Assembly (NCBI GenBank): GCA_900545585.1
Contig: UQZR01000015.1
Coordinates: 1-58,653 of the forward strand
DNA length: 58,653 bases
Reading direction: 5' to 3'
From: an uncultured Eubacteriales bacterium
Lineage (GTDB): Bacteria > Bacillota > Clostridia > Oscillospirales > Oscillospiraceae
Positions 1-8,391 of the stretch are shown one piece after another. The notes beneath the pieces were generated by a model. The model was not told the DNA's origin, did no database searches, and worked only from the letters and a program-made list of their open reading frames with translations. A program made the position numbers and the translations under genes. Every line of letters begins with the position of its first letter. The first letter of the stretch is position 1.

Positions 1-1211
1 TGACCGTTGGCGCCGTGATGCGCCCCGTCACCGAGAGCCATCACATCTCCCGCGCCAAGCTGGCCTACGTCATCGACTCCACGGCCGCTCCCGTCTGCAT
101 GATCGCCCCTGTGTCCTCCTGGGCTGCCGCCGTGTCCGGCTACGTCAACTCTGACTCCGTCAGCGGCATCCAGATGTTCATCCGGCAGATCCCCTGGAAC
201 TACTACTGCCTGCTGACCCTGCTGATGATCGTGGTCATCTCCGTCCTGAACATCGACTACGGTCCCATGCTGACCCATGAGTACAACGCTCAGGTGAAGA
301 ACGACCTGTTCACCACTCCCGAGCGTCCCTTCGCCGGCGCTGACGACTACGAGACCGGTTCCAAGGGCAAGTCCTCCGTGCTGGATCTGCTGCTGCCCGT
401 GGTGGTTCTGATCGTCACCTGCATCATCGGCCTGATCTACACCGGCGGCTACTACGATGACGCCAGCGAGTATTTCCACGACTTCATGGGCGCGTTCTCC
501 AACGCCTCCTCCGGCGCGGGCCTGGCCATCGGCTCCATGCTGGCTCTGGTGTTCACGTTCATCTACTTCTGGCTGCGGGGCTCCATCGGCTTTGAGAAGT
601 CCTTCGAGTCTGTGCCCAACGGCTTCATCCAGATGATCTCCCCCATCCTGATCCTGACGTTTGCCTGGACGCTGTGCGGCCTGACCCGCTACGGCATGTA
701 CTCCGCCGACTTCGTGGTCAACGCCATGTCCGGCGCAGGGGAGCTGGCCAAGTTCCTGCCTGCCGTGATCTTCATCATCGGTGCGGCCATCGGCTTCGCC
801 ACCGGTACCTCCTGGGGCACCATCGGCATCATGGCCCCCATCGTGGTCCAGGTGTTCGACTTCAACACCGACCCCATCCTGTGCACCATCGGTCTGGCGG
901 CGGCCTGCTCCGGCGGCGTTATGGGCGACCACTGCTCCCCCATCTCCGACACCACCATCATGGCTTCTGCCGGCGCACACTGCTATCACCTGAACCATGT
1001 GTTCACCCAGATCCCCTATGCGCTGACCGTGGCCGGCGTTACCTTCGTCAGCTTCATCCTGGCCGGCCTGATCCAGAACGTGGTCATCTGCCTCATCATC
1101 GCGGCGGCGCTGATGATTGCCACCCTGCTGGTCATCAAGGCCATCATGGCCAAGAAGCATCAGGGCATCTTCCAGGAGATGGCCGAGGCCAACAAGTCCC
1201 TGGTCAAGTAA
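1..1211 (+). CDS. NhaC-family Na+/H+ antiporter, first tandem copy (5' truncated by window)
   Basis: C-terminal part of a secondary sodium/proton antiporter of the NhaC family in the cytoplasmic membrane. The reading frame is open at base 1 and aligns without indels to residues 168-570 of the next gene (bases 2250-3460). I count about 20 substitutions in about 402 residues, roughly 95% identity. The glycine-rich transmembrane segment GTSWGTIGIM and the segment GDHCSPISDTTIMA are shared and typical of the family. An internal ATG at 18 is not the start, since homology runs off the edge. A strong terminator follows at 1248-1288. Substrate and ion preference cannot be read from sequence. Family assignment is secure; the gene is incomplete only because of the window edge. 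Confidence 0.9.
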   Translation, partial: TVGAVMRPVTESHHISRAKLAYVIDSTAAPVCMIAPVSSWAAAVSGYVNSDSVSGIQMFIRQIPWNYYCLLTLLMIVVISVLNIDYGPMLTHEYNAQVKNDLFTTPERPFAGADDYETGSKGKSSVLDLLLPVVVLIVTCIIGLIYTGGYYDDASEYFHDFMGAFSNASSGAGLAIGSMLALVFTFIYFWLRGSIGFEKSFESVPNGFIQMISPILILTFAWTLCGLTRYGMYSADFVVNAMSGAGELAKFLPAVIFIIGAAIGFATGTSWGTIGIMAPIVVQVFDFNTDPILCTIGLAAACSGGVMGDHCSPISDTTIMASAGAHCYHLNHVFTQIPYALTVAGVTFVSFILAGLIQNVVICLIIAAALMIATLLVIKAIMAKKHQGIFQEMAEANKSLVK

Positions 1212-1247
1212 GGCTCTGCCGCTTCGCGGTATGCACCTGATCTCATG

Positions 1248-1288
1248 AAAAAGCCACCGCATCGCATCCGCGATGCGGTGGCTTTTTT
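1248..1288 (+). terminator. Intrinsic terminator after first nhaC copy
   Basis: An 18-bp perfect stem with loop ATCC, A-rich at its foot and followed by a T tract. It closes the first antiporter copy, so the second copy depends on its own promoter. Confidence 0.9.
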
Positions 1289-1683
1289 GCGGTTTGCACG
1301 GATGCAGTACGGTGGCTTTTTTGGCAGCTGTGGTGGATTTTGCTGCCTGTACCGCCGCAGCTGCGGCCTGGCCGGCAGTTGACGCGCCGTGTCCCGGGGG
1401 AGGAAAGATGACGGCGCCGTTAACGGAGAATTAACGAAATATCGGATTTTCGAAATGCGCAGGAAACACGGAGCGGGGGACGCGGAGGCCGGAGAGACGG
1501 CTGATATATCGCTAAAGCTGCGTAAAGAAACAGAACCATTATTAATGAAATATATATACAATACGTGAAAAGAACTGAGATTACATGATAAATTCGTGTA
1601 AAATTCAATGAAAATTGGAAGAAAGGGAGAAATTGCGATTCATAATTTGTTCAAAATTACCCGCCCTGCGAATTGATGAAATA
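1289..1683. other. Gene-free spacer between tandem nhaC copies
   Basis: No supported gene. Just after the terminator, a short echo of its descending arm (GGTGGCTTTTTT at 1277-1288) recurs at about 1313-1324. The rest becomes AT-rich towards the promoter of the second copy. Short frames on the minus strand have no ribosome-binding site or recognisable product. Confidence 0.6.
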
Positions 1684-1712
1684 TTGACAATTTGTTGGAA
1701 ACACGATAGGAT
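1684..1712 (+). promoter_or_regulatory. Sigma-A promoter of second nhaC copy
   Basis: TTGACA at 1684-1689, a 17-bp spacer, then TAGGAT at 1707-1712. A GGAGGT ribosome-binding site lies at about 1730-1735, ahead of the ATG at 1748. Consensus -35 and ideal spacing make this convincing. Confidence 0.75.
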
Positions 1713-1747
1713 GAGATCACCAATTTGTGAGGAGGTAAATCACACAC

Positions 1748-3460
1748 ATGGAAAAGAAAAGTACCAGAATTGCGTATTTCGTTGCGCTGGGTATCTTTAT
1801 CGTGCTGTTGGTCATTCTGGGCATCAGCTATAAAGATGCACCTATCCTCATTGAGGACGCGACCACCCCGTTCGCAGGCACCTTCTGGTCCCTGCTGCCC
1901 CCCATTGTGGCCATCGTGCTGGCCCTGATCAGCAAGGAAGTGTATTCCTCTCTGTTCCTGGGCTGCCTGGTAGGCGCCCTGCTGGTCAGCAACTACCATC
2001 CCTGGGAGACGCTGGTCCAGTTGGTGGAAGGCGATAACGGCATCGTCACCACCGTGTCCGATGCGGGCAACATCGCCATCATCGTGTTCCTGGTGGTGCT
2101 GGGCATCATGGTGGACCTGATGAACAAAACCGGCGGCTCCGAGGCGTTCGGCCGCTGGGCCACCAAGACCGTACATACCCGTGCGGGCGCGCAGCTGATG
2201 ACCATGCTGCTGGGCGTGCTGATCTTCATCGATGACTACTTCAACTGCCTGACCGTTGGCGCCGTGATGCGCCCCGTCACCGAGAGCCATCACATCTCCC
2301 GCGCCAAGCTGGCCTACGTCATCGACGCCACGGCTGCTCCCGTCTGCATGATCGCTCCCGTGTCCTCCTGGGCCGCCGCCGTGTCCGGCTACGTCAACTC
2401 TGACTCCGTCAGCGGCATCGAGATGTTCATCAAGCAGATCCCCTGGAACTACTACTGCCTGCTGACCCTGCTGATGATCGTGGTCATCTCCGTCCTGAAC
2501 ATTGACTACGGTCCCATGCTGACCCATGAGTACAACGCCCAGGTGAAGGACGACCTGTTCACCACCCCCGAGCGTCCCTTCGAGGGCGCCGATGACTATG
2601 AGAAGGCCGCCAACGGCAAGTCCTCCGTGCTGGATCTGCTGCTGCCCGTGGTGGTTCTGATCGTCACCTGCATCATCGGCCTGATCTACACCGGCGGCTA
2701 CTACGATGACGCCAGCGAGTATTTCCACGACTTCATGGGCGCGTTCTCCAACGCCTCCTCCGGCGCGGGCCTGGCCATCGGCTCCATGCTGGCTCTGGTG
2801 TTCACGTTCATCTACTTCTGGCTGCGGGGCTCCATCGGCTTTGAGAAGTCCTTCGAGTCTGTGCCCAACGGCTTCATCCAGATGATCTCCCCCATCCTGA
2901 TCCTGACGTTTGCCTGGACGCTGTGCGGCCTGACCCGCTACGGCATGTACTCCGCCGACTTCGTGGTCAACGCCATGTCCGGCGCAGGGGATCTGGCTAA
3001 GTTCCTGCCCGCCGTGATCTTCATCATCGGCGCGGCCATCGGCTTCGCCACCGGTACCTCCTGGGGCACCATCGGCATCATGGCCCCCATTGTGGTCCAG
3101 GTGTTCAACTACGATCAGCAGCCCATTCTGTGTACCATCGGTCTGGCGGCGGCCTGCTCCGGCGGCGTCATGGGCGACCATTGCTCCCCCATCTCCGACA
3201 CCACCATCATGGCTTCCGCCGGTGCGCACTGCTTCCACCTGAACCATGTGTTCACCCAGCTGCCCTACGCCCTGACGGTGGCCGGCGTTACCTTCGTCAG
3301 CTTCATCCTGGCCGGTCTGATCCAGAACGTGGTCATCTGCCTCATCATCGCCGCGGTGCTGATGGTGGCGACCCTGCTGGTTATCCGTGCCATTATGGCC
3401 AAGAAGCATCAGGGCATCTTCCAGGAGATGGCCGAGGCCAACAAGTCCCTGGTCAAGTAA
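1748..3460 (+). CDS. NhaC-family Na+/H+ antiporter, second tandem copy
   Basis: Complete 570-residue polytopic membrane protein of the NhaC sodium/proton antiporter family. An N-terminal membrane helix (about residues 10-28) is followed by many hydrophobic segments. The family-like motifs GTSWGTIGIM and GDHCSPISD lie in the C-terminal half. The ATG at 1748 is chosen for the GGAGGT site 12 bases upstream. It has its own promoter and a terminator at 3481-3517, so it is monocistronic. Compared with the first copy, changes cluster in a soluble loop after FTTPERPF and in the segment after VVQVF. Those are places where ion or substrate handling could differ between the paralogues (inference). Confidence 0.93.
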   Translation: MEKKSTRIAYFVALGIFIVLLVILGISYKDAPILIEDATTPFAGTFWSLLPPIVAIVLALISKEVYSSLFLGCLVGALLVSNYHPWETLVQLVEGDNGIVTTVSDAGNIAIIVFLVVLGIMVDLMNKTGGSEAFGRWATKTVHTRAGAQLMTMLLGVLIFIDDYFNCLTVGAVMRPVTESHHISRAKLAYVIDATAAPVCMIAPVSSWAAAVSGYVNSDSVSGIEMFIKQIPWNYYCLLTLLMIVVISVLNIDYGPMLTHEYNAQVKDDLFTTPERPFEGADDYEKAANGKSSVLDLLLPVVVLIVTCIIGLIYTGGYYDDASEYFHDFMGAFSNASSGAGLAIGSMLALVFTFIYFWLRGSIGFEKSFESVPNGFIQMISPILILTFAWTLCGLTRYGMYSADFVVNAMSGAGDLAKFLPAVIFIIGAAIGFATGTSWGTIGIMAPIVVQVFNYDQQPILCTIGLAAACSGGVMGDHCSPISDTTIMASAGAHCFHLNHVFTQLPYALTVAGVTFVSFILAGLIQNVVICLIIAAVLMVATLLVIRAIMAKKHQGIFQEMAEANKSLVK

Positions 3461-3480
3461 GGCTCTGCGCGTACCAAACG

Positions 3481-3517
3481 AAAAAATGGGAGACGGCTTT
3501 GCCGTCTCCCATTTTTT
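3481..3517 (+). terminator. Intrinsic terminator, shared by convergent genes
   Basis: Near-perfect hairpin AAAAAATGGGAGACGGC / GCCGTCTCCCATTTTTT. It has A tracts on one side and T tracts on the other, so it can serve both the antiporter (plus) and the small membrane protein that converges on it (minus). Confidence 0.9.
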
Positions 3518-3519
3518 GC

Positions 3520-3930
3520 TCAAAAGTGAGTCTCTACAAACTTGTTGAACTTCTTTGTGTCCATCTGGTCCTTGTAGCTGTTGCGGAACCGCTTGACGGT
3601 CAGGCTGTTGTACTGTACGATCTTGCGGTACTTCAGGAATCCTGCCACCAGCGCCACGCCGCCGCAGAGATAGCCCATCGGCGCACTTTTCCAGCAGGTC
3701 CAGATCAGCACGGCGAACAGCACCAGCGAGATCAGCACACCGGCGATCTGCTTTTTCGGGTGCAGCTGCTTCACTGTGGCCTCGTCGATGACGCCCTCCT
3801 CCACCATGGCCTTGGCGAACTGCTTCTGGACGCCGAACAGGCTGGCAGTATTCAGCAGCATGGGGGCCACCACGAAAAAGGCGAACAGTGCGTCCACCAC
3901 ACCTATCAACAGAACGGTCAATTCTCCCAT
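3520..3930 (-). CDS. Small membrane protein of unknown function
   Basis: 136 residues. Hydrophobic segments at about residues 5-25, 62-80 and 83-97 suggest three membrane helices. A polar stretch (about 35-60) lies between the first two, and the C-terminal tail is basic and rich in Lys and Phe. I do not recognise a named family. It lies just downstream of the racemase-like gene on the same strand (16-bp gap), so the two are probably cotranscribed. The ORF starts with ATG; its end sits against the bidirectional terminator. Confidence 0.75.
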   Translation of the reverse strand: MGELTVLLIGVVDALFAFFVVAPMLLNTASLFGVQKQFAKAMVEEGVIDEATVKQLHPKKQIAGVLISLVLFAVLIWTCWKSAPMGYLCGGVALVAGFLKYRKIVQYNSLTVKRFRNSYKDQMDTKKFNKFVETHF

Positions 3931-3946
3931 ATTCTCTCCTCCTATT

Positions 3947-5041
3947 TTAATTTACGAATTGAATGTGCATGTCGCTGCGGGCCGTGGCGTAGAGCATGTG
4001 GCTGTAACACAGGGAGAACTCCACCACATCGCCTACCTCCAGGCGGCGGGGGCAGTCCTCCACGTCCAGGATGCAGTGGTCGGAGGAGCCGCCGATGACG
4101 GTAATGCCCTCCTCGCGGGGCAGCAGGGACTCCAGCTCGCCTACGTCCGCACGGCCCAGAGCCAGAATGGCCCGCCGCCGGATACCGCGGTCCTCGTACA
4201 CCGGCTTGTGGCCGAAGGCGTCGATGGCGAATTCGCCGATGGGGTAGGTGGGCTTGTCCCGCACCTCCACCACCTCCGCCCGCAGGGTGAAGGTGTCCAT
4301 CCGCAGGTAGTCCATGTCGCGGATGCCCCAGTCCGCCTGCAGATCCTTGCCCAGCAGGATGGCCTCGCCGATGCGCAGGTGATTGATTCGCTCCGGCATG
4401 GTATCCCAATGTACCAGCGTGTAGGAGCTGGTGGCGCCGCCGGAGACGATCTCCAGCTTCCGGCCGATGCGGCGCTCAATGCGGTCCGCGATGGCCAGCA
4501 GCTCCTGCATCTTCTCCGGCGTGGGCTTGGTGGAGCCGTAGCACGTCAGGTTCACGCCAATGCCGGCTAAAACCACGTGGGGCAGCTCCCGCTCTACGTG
4601 GACGCACACGTCCACCATCTCGTCCTTGTCCCAGAACCCCTCCCGCAGGTCGCCCAGGTCGGCCATGACGATGACGCGGTGGGTCTTGCCCTGAAGCACA
4701 CACTCCTCCTCCAGCGCGTCCAGCGTGACGCGCTCGCTCTGGAGGGACGTTTCGCACAGGCGCACCACGTCCGGCAGCTCGGTAAGCCCGGGAATGCGGA
4801 TCAGCAGCCATGGCCCGCCGATACCGGCGGCGCGGCACTTTTCCACCTGTTCCAGACGGCTGGTACCCAGTTCATCTGCGCCGCATTGGCGCAGGGTGCG
4901 TGCTACCTCCGGCAGGCCGTCCGCGCCCTTTACCACGCCGCAGACGCGGATGTGCCGGTCATGACAGCGGCGGACAATGTGCTGGGCGTTGCTGCGCAGC
5001 GCGGAGAGGTCGATCTCCAGCTGTGGATATCTGCGATTCAT
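3947..5041 (-). CDS. PLP-dependent amino-acid racemase of the alanine/ornithine racemase family
   Basis: 364 residues, fold-type III PLP enzyme with an N-terminal TIM-barrel domain and a C-terminal beta domain. The motif VVKGADG near residue 35-41 carries the lysine expected to bind PLP. IVSGGATSS and HLRIGEAILLG match the family's predicted racemases, which include ornithine racemase Orr and YhfX-like proteins. Genuine alanine racemase (Alr) is less likely because the C-terminal half does not look like its second catalytic domain. The start ATG at 5041 has AGAGGTG just upstream. Substrate is uncertain: ornithine or another basic amino acid is a guess from family members. A promoter lies at 5074-5102. 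Confidence 0.82.
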   Translation of the reverse strand: MNRRYPQLEIDLSALRSNAQHIVRRCHDRHIRVCGVVKGADGLPEVARTLRQCGADELGTSRLEQVEKCRAAGIGGPWLLIRIPGLTELPDVVRLCETSLQSERVTLDALEEECVLQGKTHRVIVMADLGDLREGFWDKDEMVDVCVHVERELPHVVLAGIGVNLTCYGSTKPTPEKMQELLAIADRIERRIGRKLEIVSGGATSSYTLVHWDTMPERINHLRIGEAILLGKDLQADWGIRDMDYLRMDTFTLRAEVVEVRDKPTYPIGEFAIDAFGHKPVYEDRGIRRRAILALGRADVGELESLLPREEGITVIGGSSDHCILDVEDCPRRLEVGDVVEFSLCYSHMLYATARSDMHIQFVN

Positions 5042-5073
5042 GCGAACACCTCTTGCATTATAATATCCTGACC

Positions 5074-5102
5074 ATTATAACATCAAACCTTCCGCTTGTC
5101 AC
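5074..5102 (-). promoter_or_regulatory. Promoter of racemase-like gene
   Basis: On the minus strand, GTGACA at 5102-5097, 17 bp, then TATAAT at 5079-5074. A second TATAAT-like hexamer lies closer to the gene but has no matching -35. Confidence 0.6.
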
Positions 5103-5156
5103 ACCTTTTCGGGAAAAAGAGGAAAATATCGCCGCCCCGCTGCTGTGCAGGATAGG

Positions 5157-5184
5157 AAAACCGCCGCCGGTTCTCCGGCGGCGG
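5157..5184 (-). terminator. GC-rich hairpin after solute-binding protein gene
   Basis: CCGCCGCCGG and CCGGCGGCGG form a 10-bp stem with loop TTCT. On the minus strand it is followed by only four T residues, so it is a weaker intrinsic terminator. Confidence 0.55.
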
Positions 5185-5204
5185 TGGGGCGCGATGGGGG
5201 GGCG

Positions 5205-6296
5205 TCAGTCGGTGAGGAAACGGTCCGCGCCGGTGTCAGCACCGGCCTCGGTGAGCGCGGCCATCAGCTCATCCACCCAGGCGTCCGCCTCGCTGCCGTC
5301 ATCCTCCGGCAGCAGGAGCGGGGCACTGCTCAGACCAATGACGGCGGGCAGAGCGACGGATGCGGCATTGTCGATGACGGGGTACTGGTAGCAGCCGTTC
5401 TGGGCGGCCAGATCCACGCACTCCGGCGACAGCGCATACTCCGTCCACAGCTTGGCGGCACTGGGGTGAGCGGCGTCCTGGAAGATGGCGGCGGCATCCA
5501 CCTTCTGGGGCGCGCCGCTGGCGGGGGCAATGAGCCGCAGGCCGGTGCAGTTGTCGTCGGTAATGCGGGCCATGCCGTCGTGCAGGAAGCCGATGCCGAT
5601 GACGCACTCGCCGGTGCCCAGACAGCGGACCATCTCCGCGTCAGAAGCGGTGTAGAGCGCCATGTTCTCATCCAGCGACACCAGATAGTCCCGCCCGCCG
5701 AAGGCCTTCGGCTGCTGCATGGCGGCGCGGAGCAGCAGCCGGCCCGCACCGTCTGCGGCGTAGTTGGAGGTCCAGATCAGCTCCTGATACGGCAGCTCCA
5801 GCAGATCGGCCCAGTCAGCGGGGGCATCGATCTCCATGCGCCGGAGCATGCTGCTGTCCACGATGAAGCCCAGCACGCTGCGGCGGATGCCGTACCAATA
5901 GCCGTCATCGTCGCGGTAGGCGCTGTCCGTCAGGTGGACGGCGTTGGCGGCGCTGTACGCCATCAGCTGCCCCGCCTCAGCGGCGGCGCGGCAGTTCTCG
6001 GCAGAGCCGCCGAACCACACGTCCGCACCGGCGGCGGTGCGCTGGTACGTGACGGTGATACCGAACAGCTCCTGGAAATGCTGACAGGCGGCGGCCAGGT
6101 ATGACTCCTCACAACTGCCGTAGACCGTCAGTGCGCCCTCGGCCCGGGCCGCGGCGATGAGGTCCTCCATACCGTCAAAGCAGGCGGGGTAGACCGTCTC
6201 CTCGGCTGGGTCGGTCTGGTCGGCGGGCTCCTGACCGCAGGCCGTCAGGGACAGGGCGAGACATCCCGCCAGCAGAAATGCAAGTATTTTTTTCAT
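5205..6296 (-). CDS. ABC-type extracellular solute-binding lipoprotein
   Basis: 363 residues. The N terminus MKKILAFLLAGCLALSLTAC is a lipoprotein signal peptide with lipobox LTAC, so the protein should be lipid-anchored outside the membrane. The mature part resembles the iron(III)/putrescine class of periplasmic binding proteins (EGALTVYGSCEE near the start of the mature chain; a central ATP-transporter-type binding fold). The start at 6296 is preferred over an upstream in-frame extension because GGAGGG sits just ahead and the signal peptide begins there. No permease or ATPase gene is adjacent, so it is an orphan binding protein here. Ligand unknown. Confidence 0.82.
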   Translation of the reverse strand: MKKILAFLLAGCLALSLTACGQEPADQTDPAEETVYPACFDGMEDLIAAARAEGALTVYGSCEESYLAAACQHFQELFGITVTYQRTAAGADVWFGGSAENCRAAAEAGQLMAYSAANAVHLTDSAYRDDDGYWYGIRRSVLGFIVDSSMLRRMEIDAPADWADLLELPYQELIWTSNYAADGAGRLLLRAAMQQPKAFGGRDYLVSLDENMALYTASDAEMVRCLGTGECVIGIGFLHDGMARITDDNCTGLRLIAPASGAPQKVDAAAIFQDAAHPSAAKLWTEYALSPECVDLAAQNGCYQYPVIDNAASVALPAVIGLSSAPLLLPEDDGSEADAWVDELMAALTEAGADTGADRFLTD

Positions 6297-6441
6297 CAAT
6301 GATCCCTCCGTTTGTGATCTCTGTACTGCGGCGCGCCGCAGATGGGTGGCATAACATGTGGACTGTGGATAAAAACGGGAAATGCCCGCGAAACAACGCA
6401 GGATTTTAGATAATTTGACAGGATGTCCCCCCACCAAGCGC

Positions 6442-6469
6442 TTGACAGAACGAGTATAATAAGTAATAC
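6442..6469 (+). promoter_or_regulatory. Promoter of mgtC-like gene
   Basis: TTGACA at 6442-6447, 16-bp spacer, TAATAC at 6464-6469. A small inverted repeat (CTACT...AGTAG, about 6467-6486) covers the expected start site. Confidence 0.65.
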
Positions 6470-6501
6470 TACTTTCTATAGTAGATAGGGAGGGATCTGT
6501 T

Positions 6502-7209
6502 ATGCTGTCGGGACTGACCAACTATGTGCCGGAGACGGCGCTGACGGTATTTGATAATCTGGAATTTTTTATCCGCATCGTGCTGGCGGCGATACTGGGT
6601 GCACTGGTGGGCCTGGAGCGCAGCAAGCGCCAGAAGGAGGCGGGCGTGCGCACCCACTGCATCATCGCCTGCACCTCGGCCCTGTTCATGATCCTGTCCA
6701 AGTACGCCTTTGTGGACCTCGTCGGCGTGGCCGGCCTGCGGGGCGCGGACCCCGCCCGCATCGCGGCCCAGGTGGTCAGCGGCATTTCGTTCCTTGGCGC
6801 CGGCGTTATCTTCAAAAACGGCAACTCCATCCGCGGCCTTACCACCGCCGCCGGTATGTGGGGCACCGCCGCCGTAGGCATGGCCATCGGCGCGGGCATG
6901 TACTGGGTGGGGCTTATCGAGGCCGCCGTACTGGTGGGCATCCAGATCGTGCTCCACCGCTTCCCTGTGGGGGCAGACGCCCTGACGACTCAGGAGATCG
7001 TGGTGGAAATGACGGACAGCCATGAGCTGCTGGGCCGCTTTGACGCGCTGGTGAAGTCCCATCGCGGCCAGATCACCGAGAGCAGCCTGACCCGCCAGAA
7101 CGGTATCCTCTGCATGGAGGTGACGGCCAAGCTGGATCCGCCCATCACCCACGAGGAGGCGCTGGCTTTCATGAAGGCCAACGACGGCGTGCGCCGCGTC
7201 TCCGTCTGA
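6502..7209 (+). CDS. MgtC/SapB family membrane protein
   Basis: 235 residues. The N-terminal hydrophobic domain (about residues 20-155) carries the family signature: LGALVGLERSKRQKEAGVRT, then SGISFLGAGVIF and GLTTAAGMWGTAAVG. A soluble C-terminal domain of about 75 residues (from about 160) resembles the ACT-like tail seen in many members. MgtC proteins act in magnesium-limited growth and in pathogens inhibit F-type ATP synthase; in commensals the role is unclear. The start ATG at 6502 has GGGAGGGA 7-14 bases upstream. It is monocistronic, ending at a bidirectional hairpin shared with the converging hxlR-type gene. Confidence 0.9.
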   Translation: MLSGLTNYVPETALTVFDNLEFFIRIVLAAILGALVGLERSKRQKEAGVRTHCIIACTSALFMILSKYAFVDLVGVAGLRGADPARIAAQVVSGISFLGAGVIFKNGNSIRGLTTAAGMWGTAAVGMAIGAGMYWVGLIEAAVLVGIQIVLHRFPVGADALTTQEIVVEMTDSHELLGRFDALVKSHRGQITESSLTRQNGILCMEVTAKLDPPITHEEALAFMKANDGVRRVSV

Positions 7210-7225
7210 TACATACAGCACCCAA

Positions 7226-7260
7226 CGCCCTGCCTGCGTCCTGCGCAGGCGGGGCGCTTT
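7226..7260. terminator. Bidirectional terminator between mgtC-like and hxlR-type genes
   Basis: A 13-bp GC-rich stem (CGCCCTGCCTGCG / CGCAGGCGGGGCG, one G-T pair) followed by CTTT. It lies in the 54-bp gap between convergent genes. Confidence 0.6.
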
Positions 7261-7263
7261 GCG

Positions 7264-7593
7264 TTACATCCGCTTTTCCGCCCAGTCGGACAGCTGCTCT
7301 AAAATAGGCAGCAGCTCACGGCAGCTGTCGGTGGGGCTGTACTCCACCCGCACCGGCACCTCCAGATATTCCTGCCGCGTCACCAGTCCATCCCTCTCCA
7401 GCTCCCGCAGGGCGGAGGACAGCACGGTGTTGCTGACGCCGTCCAGCTTGCCCCGCAGAGCGTTGTAGCGGATGGCGCCGGCGTTGCACACGGCGCACAG
7501 GATCTGGACCTTCCACTTGCCGCCGATGAGCTGCATGGCATGGTGCAGCGGGCATTTCTCCATACAGGGGCAGTCGTAATGGGACTCGGACAT
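7264..7593 (-). CDS. HxlR-family winged-helix transcriptional regulator
   Basis: 109 residues, a typical HxlR length. The core reads HHAMQLIGGKWKVQIL, then RYNALRGKLDGVSNTVLSSA (winged helix, recognition helix) and ELERDGLVTRQEY (wing). The N terminus carries three cysteines (CPCMEKC), a pattern found in redox- or metal-sensing members, which could make it a thiol sensor (inference). It is divergent from the LysE-type exporter at 7712. A perfect palindrome in the shared promoter region (7653-7666) is a natural operator, so it probably controls that exporter and itself. Confidence 0.9.
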   Translation of the reverse strand: MSESHYDCPCMEKCPLHHAMQLIGGKWKVQILCAVCNAGAIRYNALRGKLDGVSNTVLSSALRELERDGLVTRQEYLEVPVRVEYSPTDSCRELLPILEQLSDWAEKRM

Positions 7594-7632
7594 GGTTAGC
7601 TCCTCCTGACCTGCTCACATAAATCTGCGCTC

Positions 7633-7685
7633 TTGTTTTTTCCGCCGCAGGTGCTATCATGATAGCAGGTAAGGAAACCAAAGTA
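7633..7685. promoter_or_regulatory. Divergent promoters sharing a palindromic -10/operator
   Basis: The 14-bp perfect palindrome GCTATCATGATAGC at 7653-7666 contains a TATCAT hexamer on each strand. Plus strand: TTGTTT at 7633-7638, 16 bp, TATCAT at 7655-7660 (towards lysE). Minus strand: TTTACT, 17 bp, TATCAT at 7664-7659 (towards hxlR). One bound dimer would block both promoters. Confidence 0.65.
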
Positions 7686-7711
7686 AATAGTGTGAGGAGA
7701 AAATCGTATCC

Positions 7712-8329
7712 ATGAACATCTACTTGCAGGGCTTGACCATGGGTCTGGCCTACGTGGCCCCCATCGGGCTGCAGAACCTGTTCGTCATCAACAGCGCCCT
7801 GACCCAGAAGCGGGGCCGCGTGTACCTGACGGCGCTGATCGTCATCTGCTGGGATATCTCCCTGGGCGTCAGCTGCTTTTTGGGCGCGGGTGCGCTGATG
7901 CAGGCGGTGCCCTGGCTCCAGAAGGTGATCCTGGCGCTGGGCAGCCTCATCGTCATCTGGATCGGTATCGGCCTGCTGCGGTCCAAGGCCAGTCTGGAGG
8001 GCGGCAAGGACGTGAACGTGCCGGTGTGGCAGCTCATCACCTCTGCCTTCGTGGTGACATGGCTGAACCCGCAGGCCATTATCGACGGCACGATGATGCT
8101 GGGCGCATTCCGCGCCACGCTGCCCGCCGGCGGCGATGTGCCGTTCATCTGCGGCTTCGGCTCCGCGTCCATCATCTGGTTCCTGACGCTGTCCACCATC
8201 GTGTCCCTGCTGGGCAGCCGCTTCAACGAGAAGGCGCTGAACGTCATCAACAAGGTCTGCGGCGCCGTCATCATATTCTACGGCCTGAAGCTGCTGTACA
8301 GCTTTGCCCGGATGATGGGCTGGCTGTGA
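7712..8329 (+). CDS. LysE/ArgO-family amino-acid exporter
   Basis: 205 residues with about six membrane helices. The N terminus QGLTMGLAYVAPIGLQNLF is close to the family's conserved first helix (GxxxPGPxN-like, here VAPIGLQN as in LysE/ArgO), and WLNPQAIIDG matches the conserved NP motif in the middle. Members export lysine, arginine or related cationic amino acids by proton exchange. GAGGAG precedes the ATG. The divergent HxlR gene and shared palindrome suggest inducible expression. The exact substrate is inferred only. Confidence 0.9.
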   Translation: MNIYLQGLTMGLAYVAPIGLQNLFVINSALTQKRGRVYLTALIVICWDISLGVSCFLGAGALMQAVPWLQKVILALGSLIVIWIGIGLLRSKASLEGGKDVNVPVWQLITSAFVVTWLNPQAIIDGTMMLGAFRATLPAGGDVPFICGFGSASIIWFLTLSTIVSLLGSRFNEKALNVINKVCGAVIIFYGLKLLYSFARMMGWL

Positions 8330-8338
8330 GAAAATCCA

Positions 8339-8367
8339 TTGGCAAATCACGTCCTTTCTGCTACAAT
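8339..8367 (+). promoter_or_regulatory. Promoter of truA
   Basis: TTGGCA at 8339-8344, 17-bp spacer, TACAAT at 8362-8367, which gives a leader of only about 18 nucleotides. Confidence 0.6.
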
Positions 8368-8391
8368 AAGGCGGAAAGGGCGTGATTTTTT

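Noticed and set aside
1640..3523. 627-codon minus-strand reading frame
   Set aside because: Antisense to the second nhaC gene; low-complexity His/Gly/Asp-rich product typical of the shadow frame of a high-GC gene.
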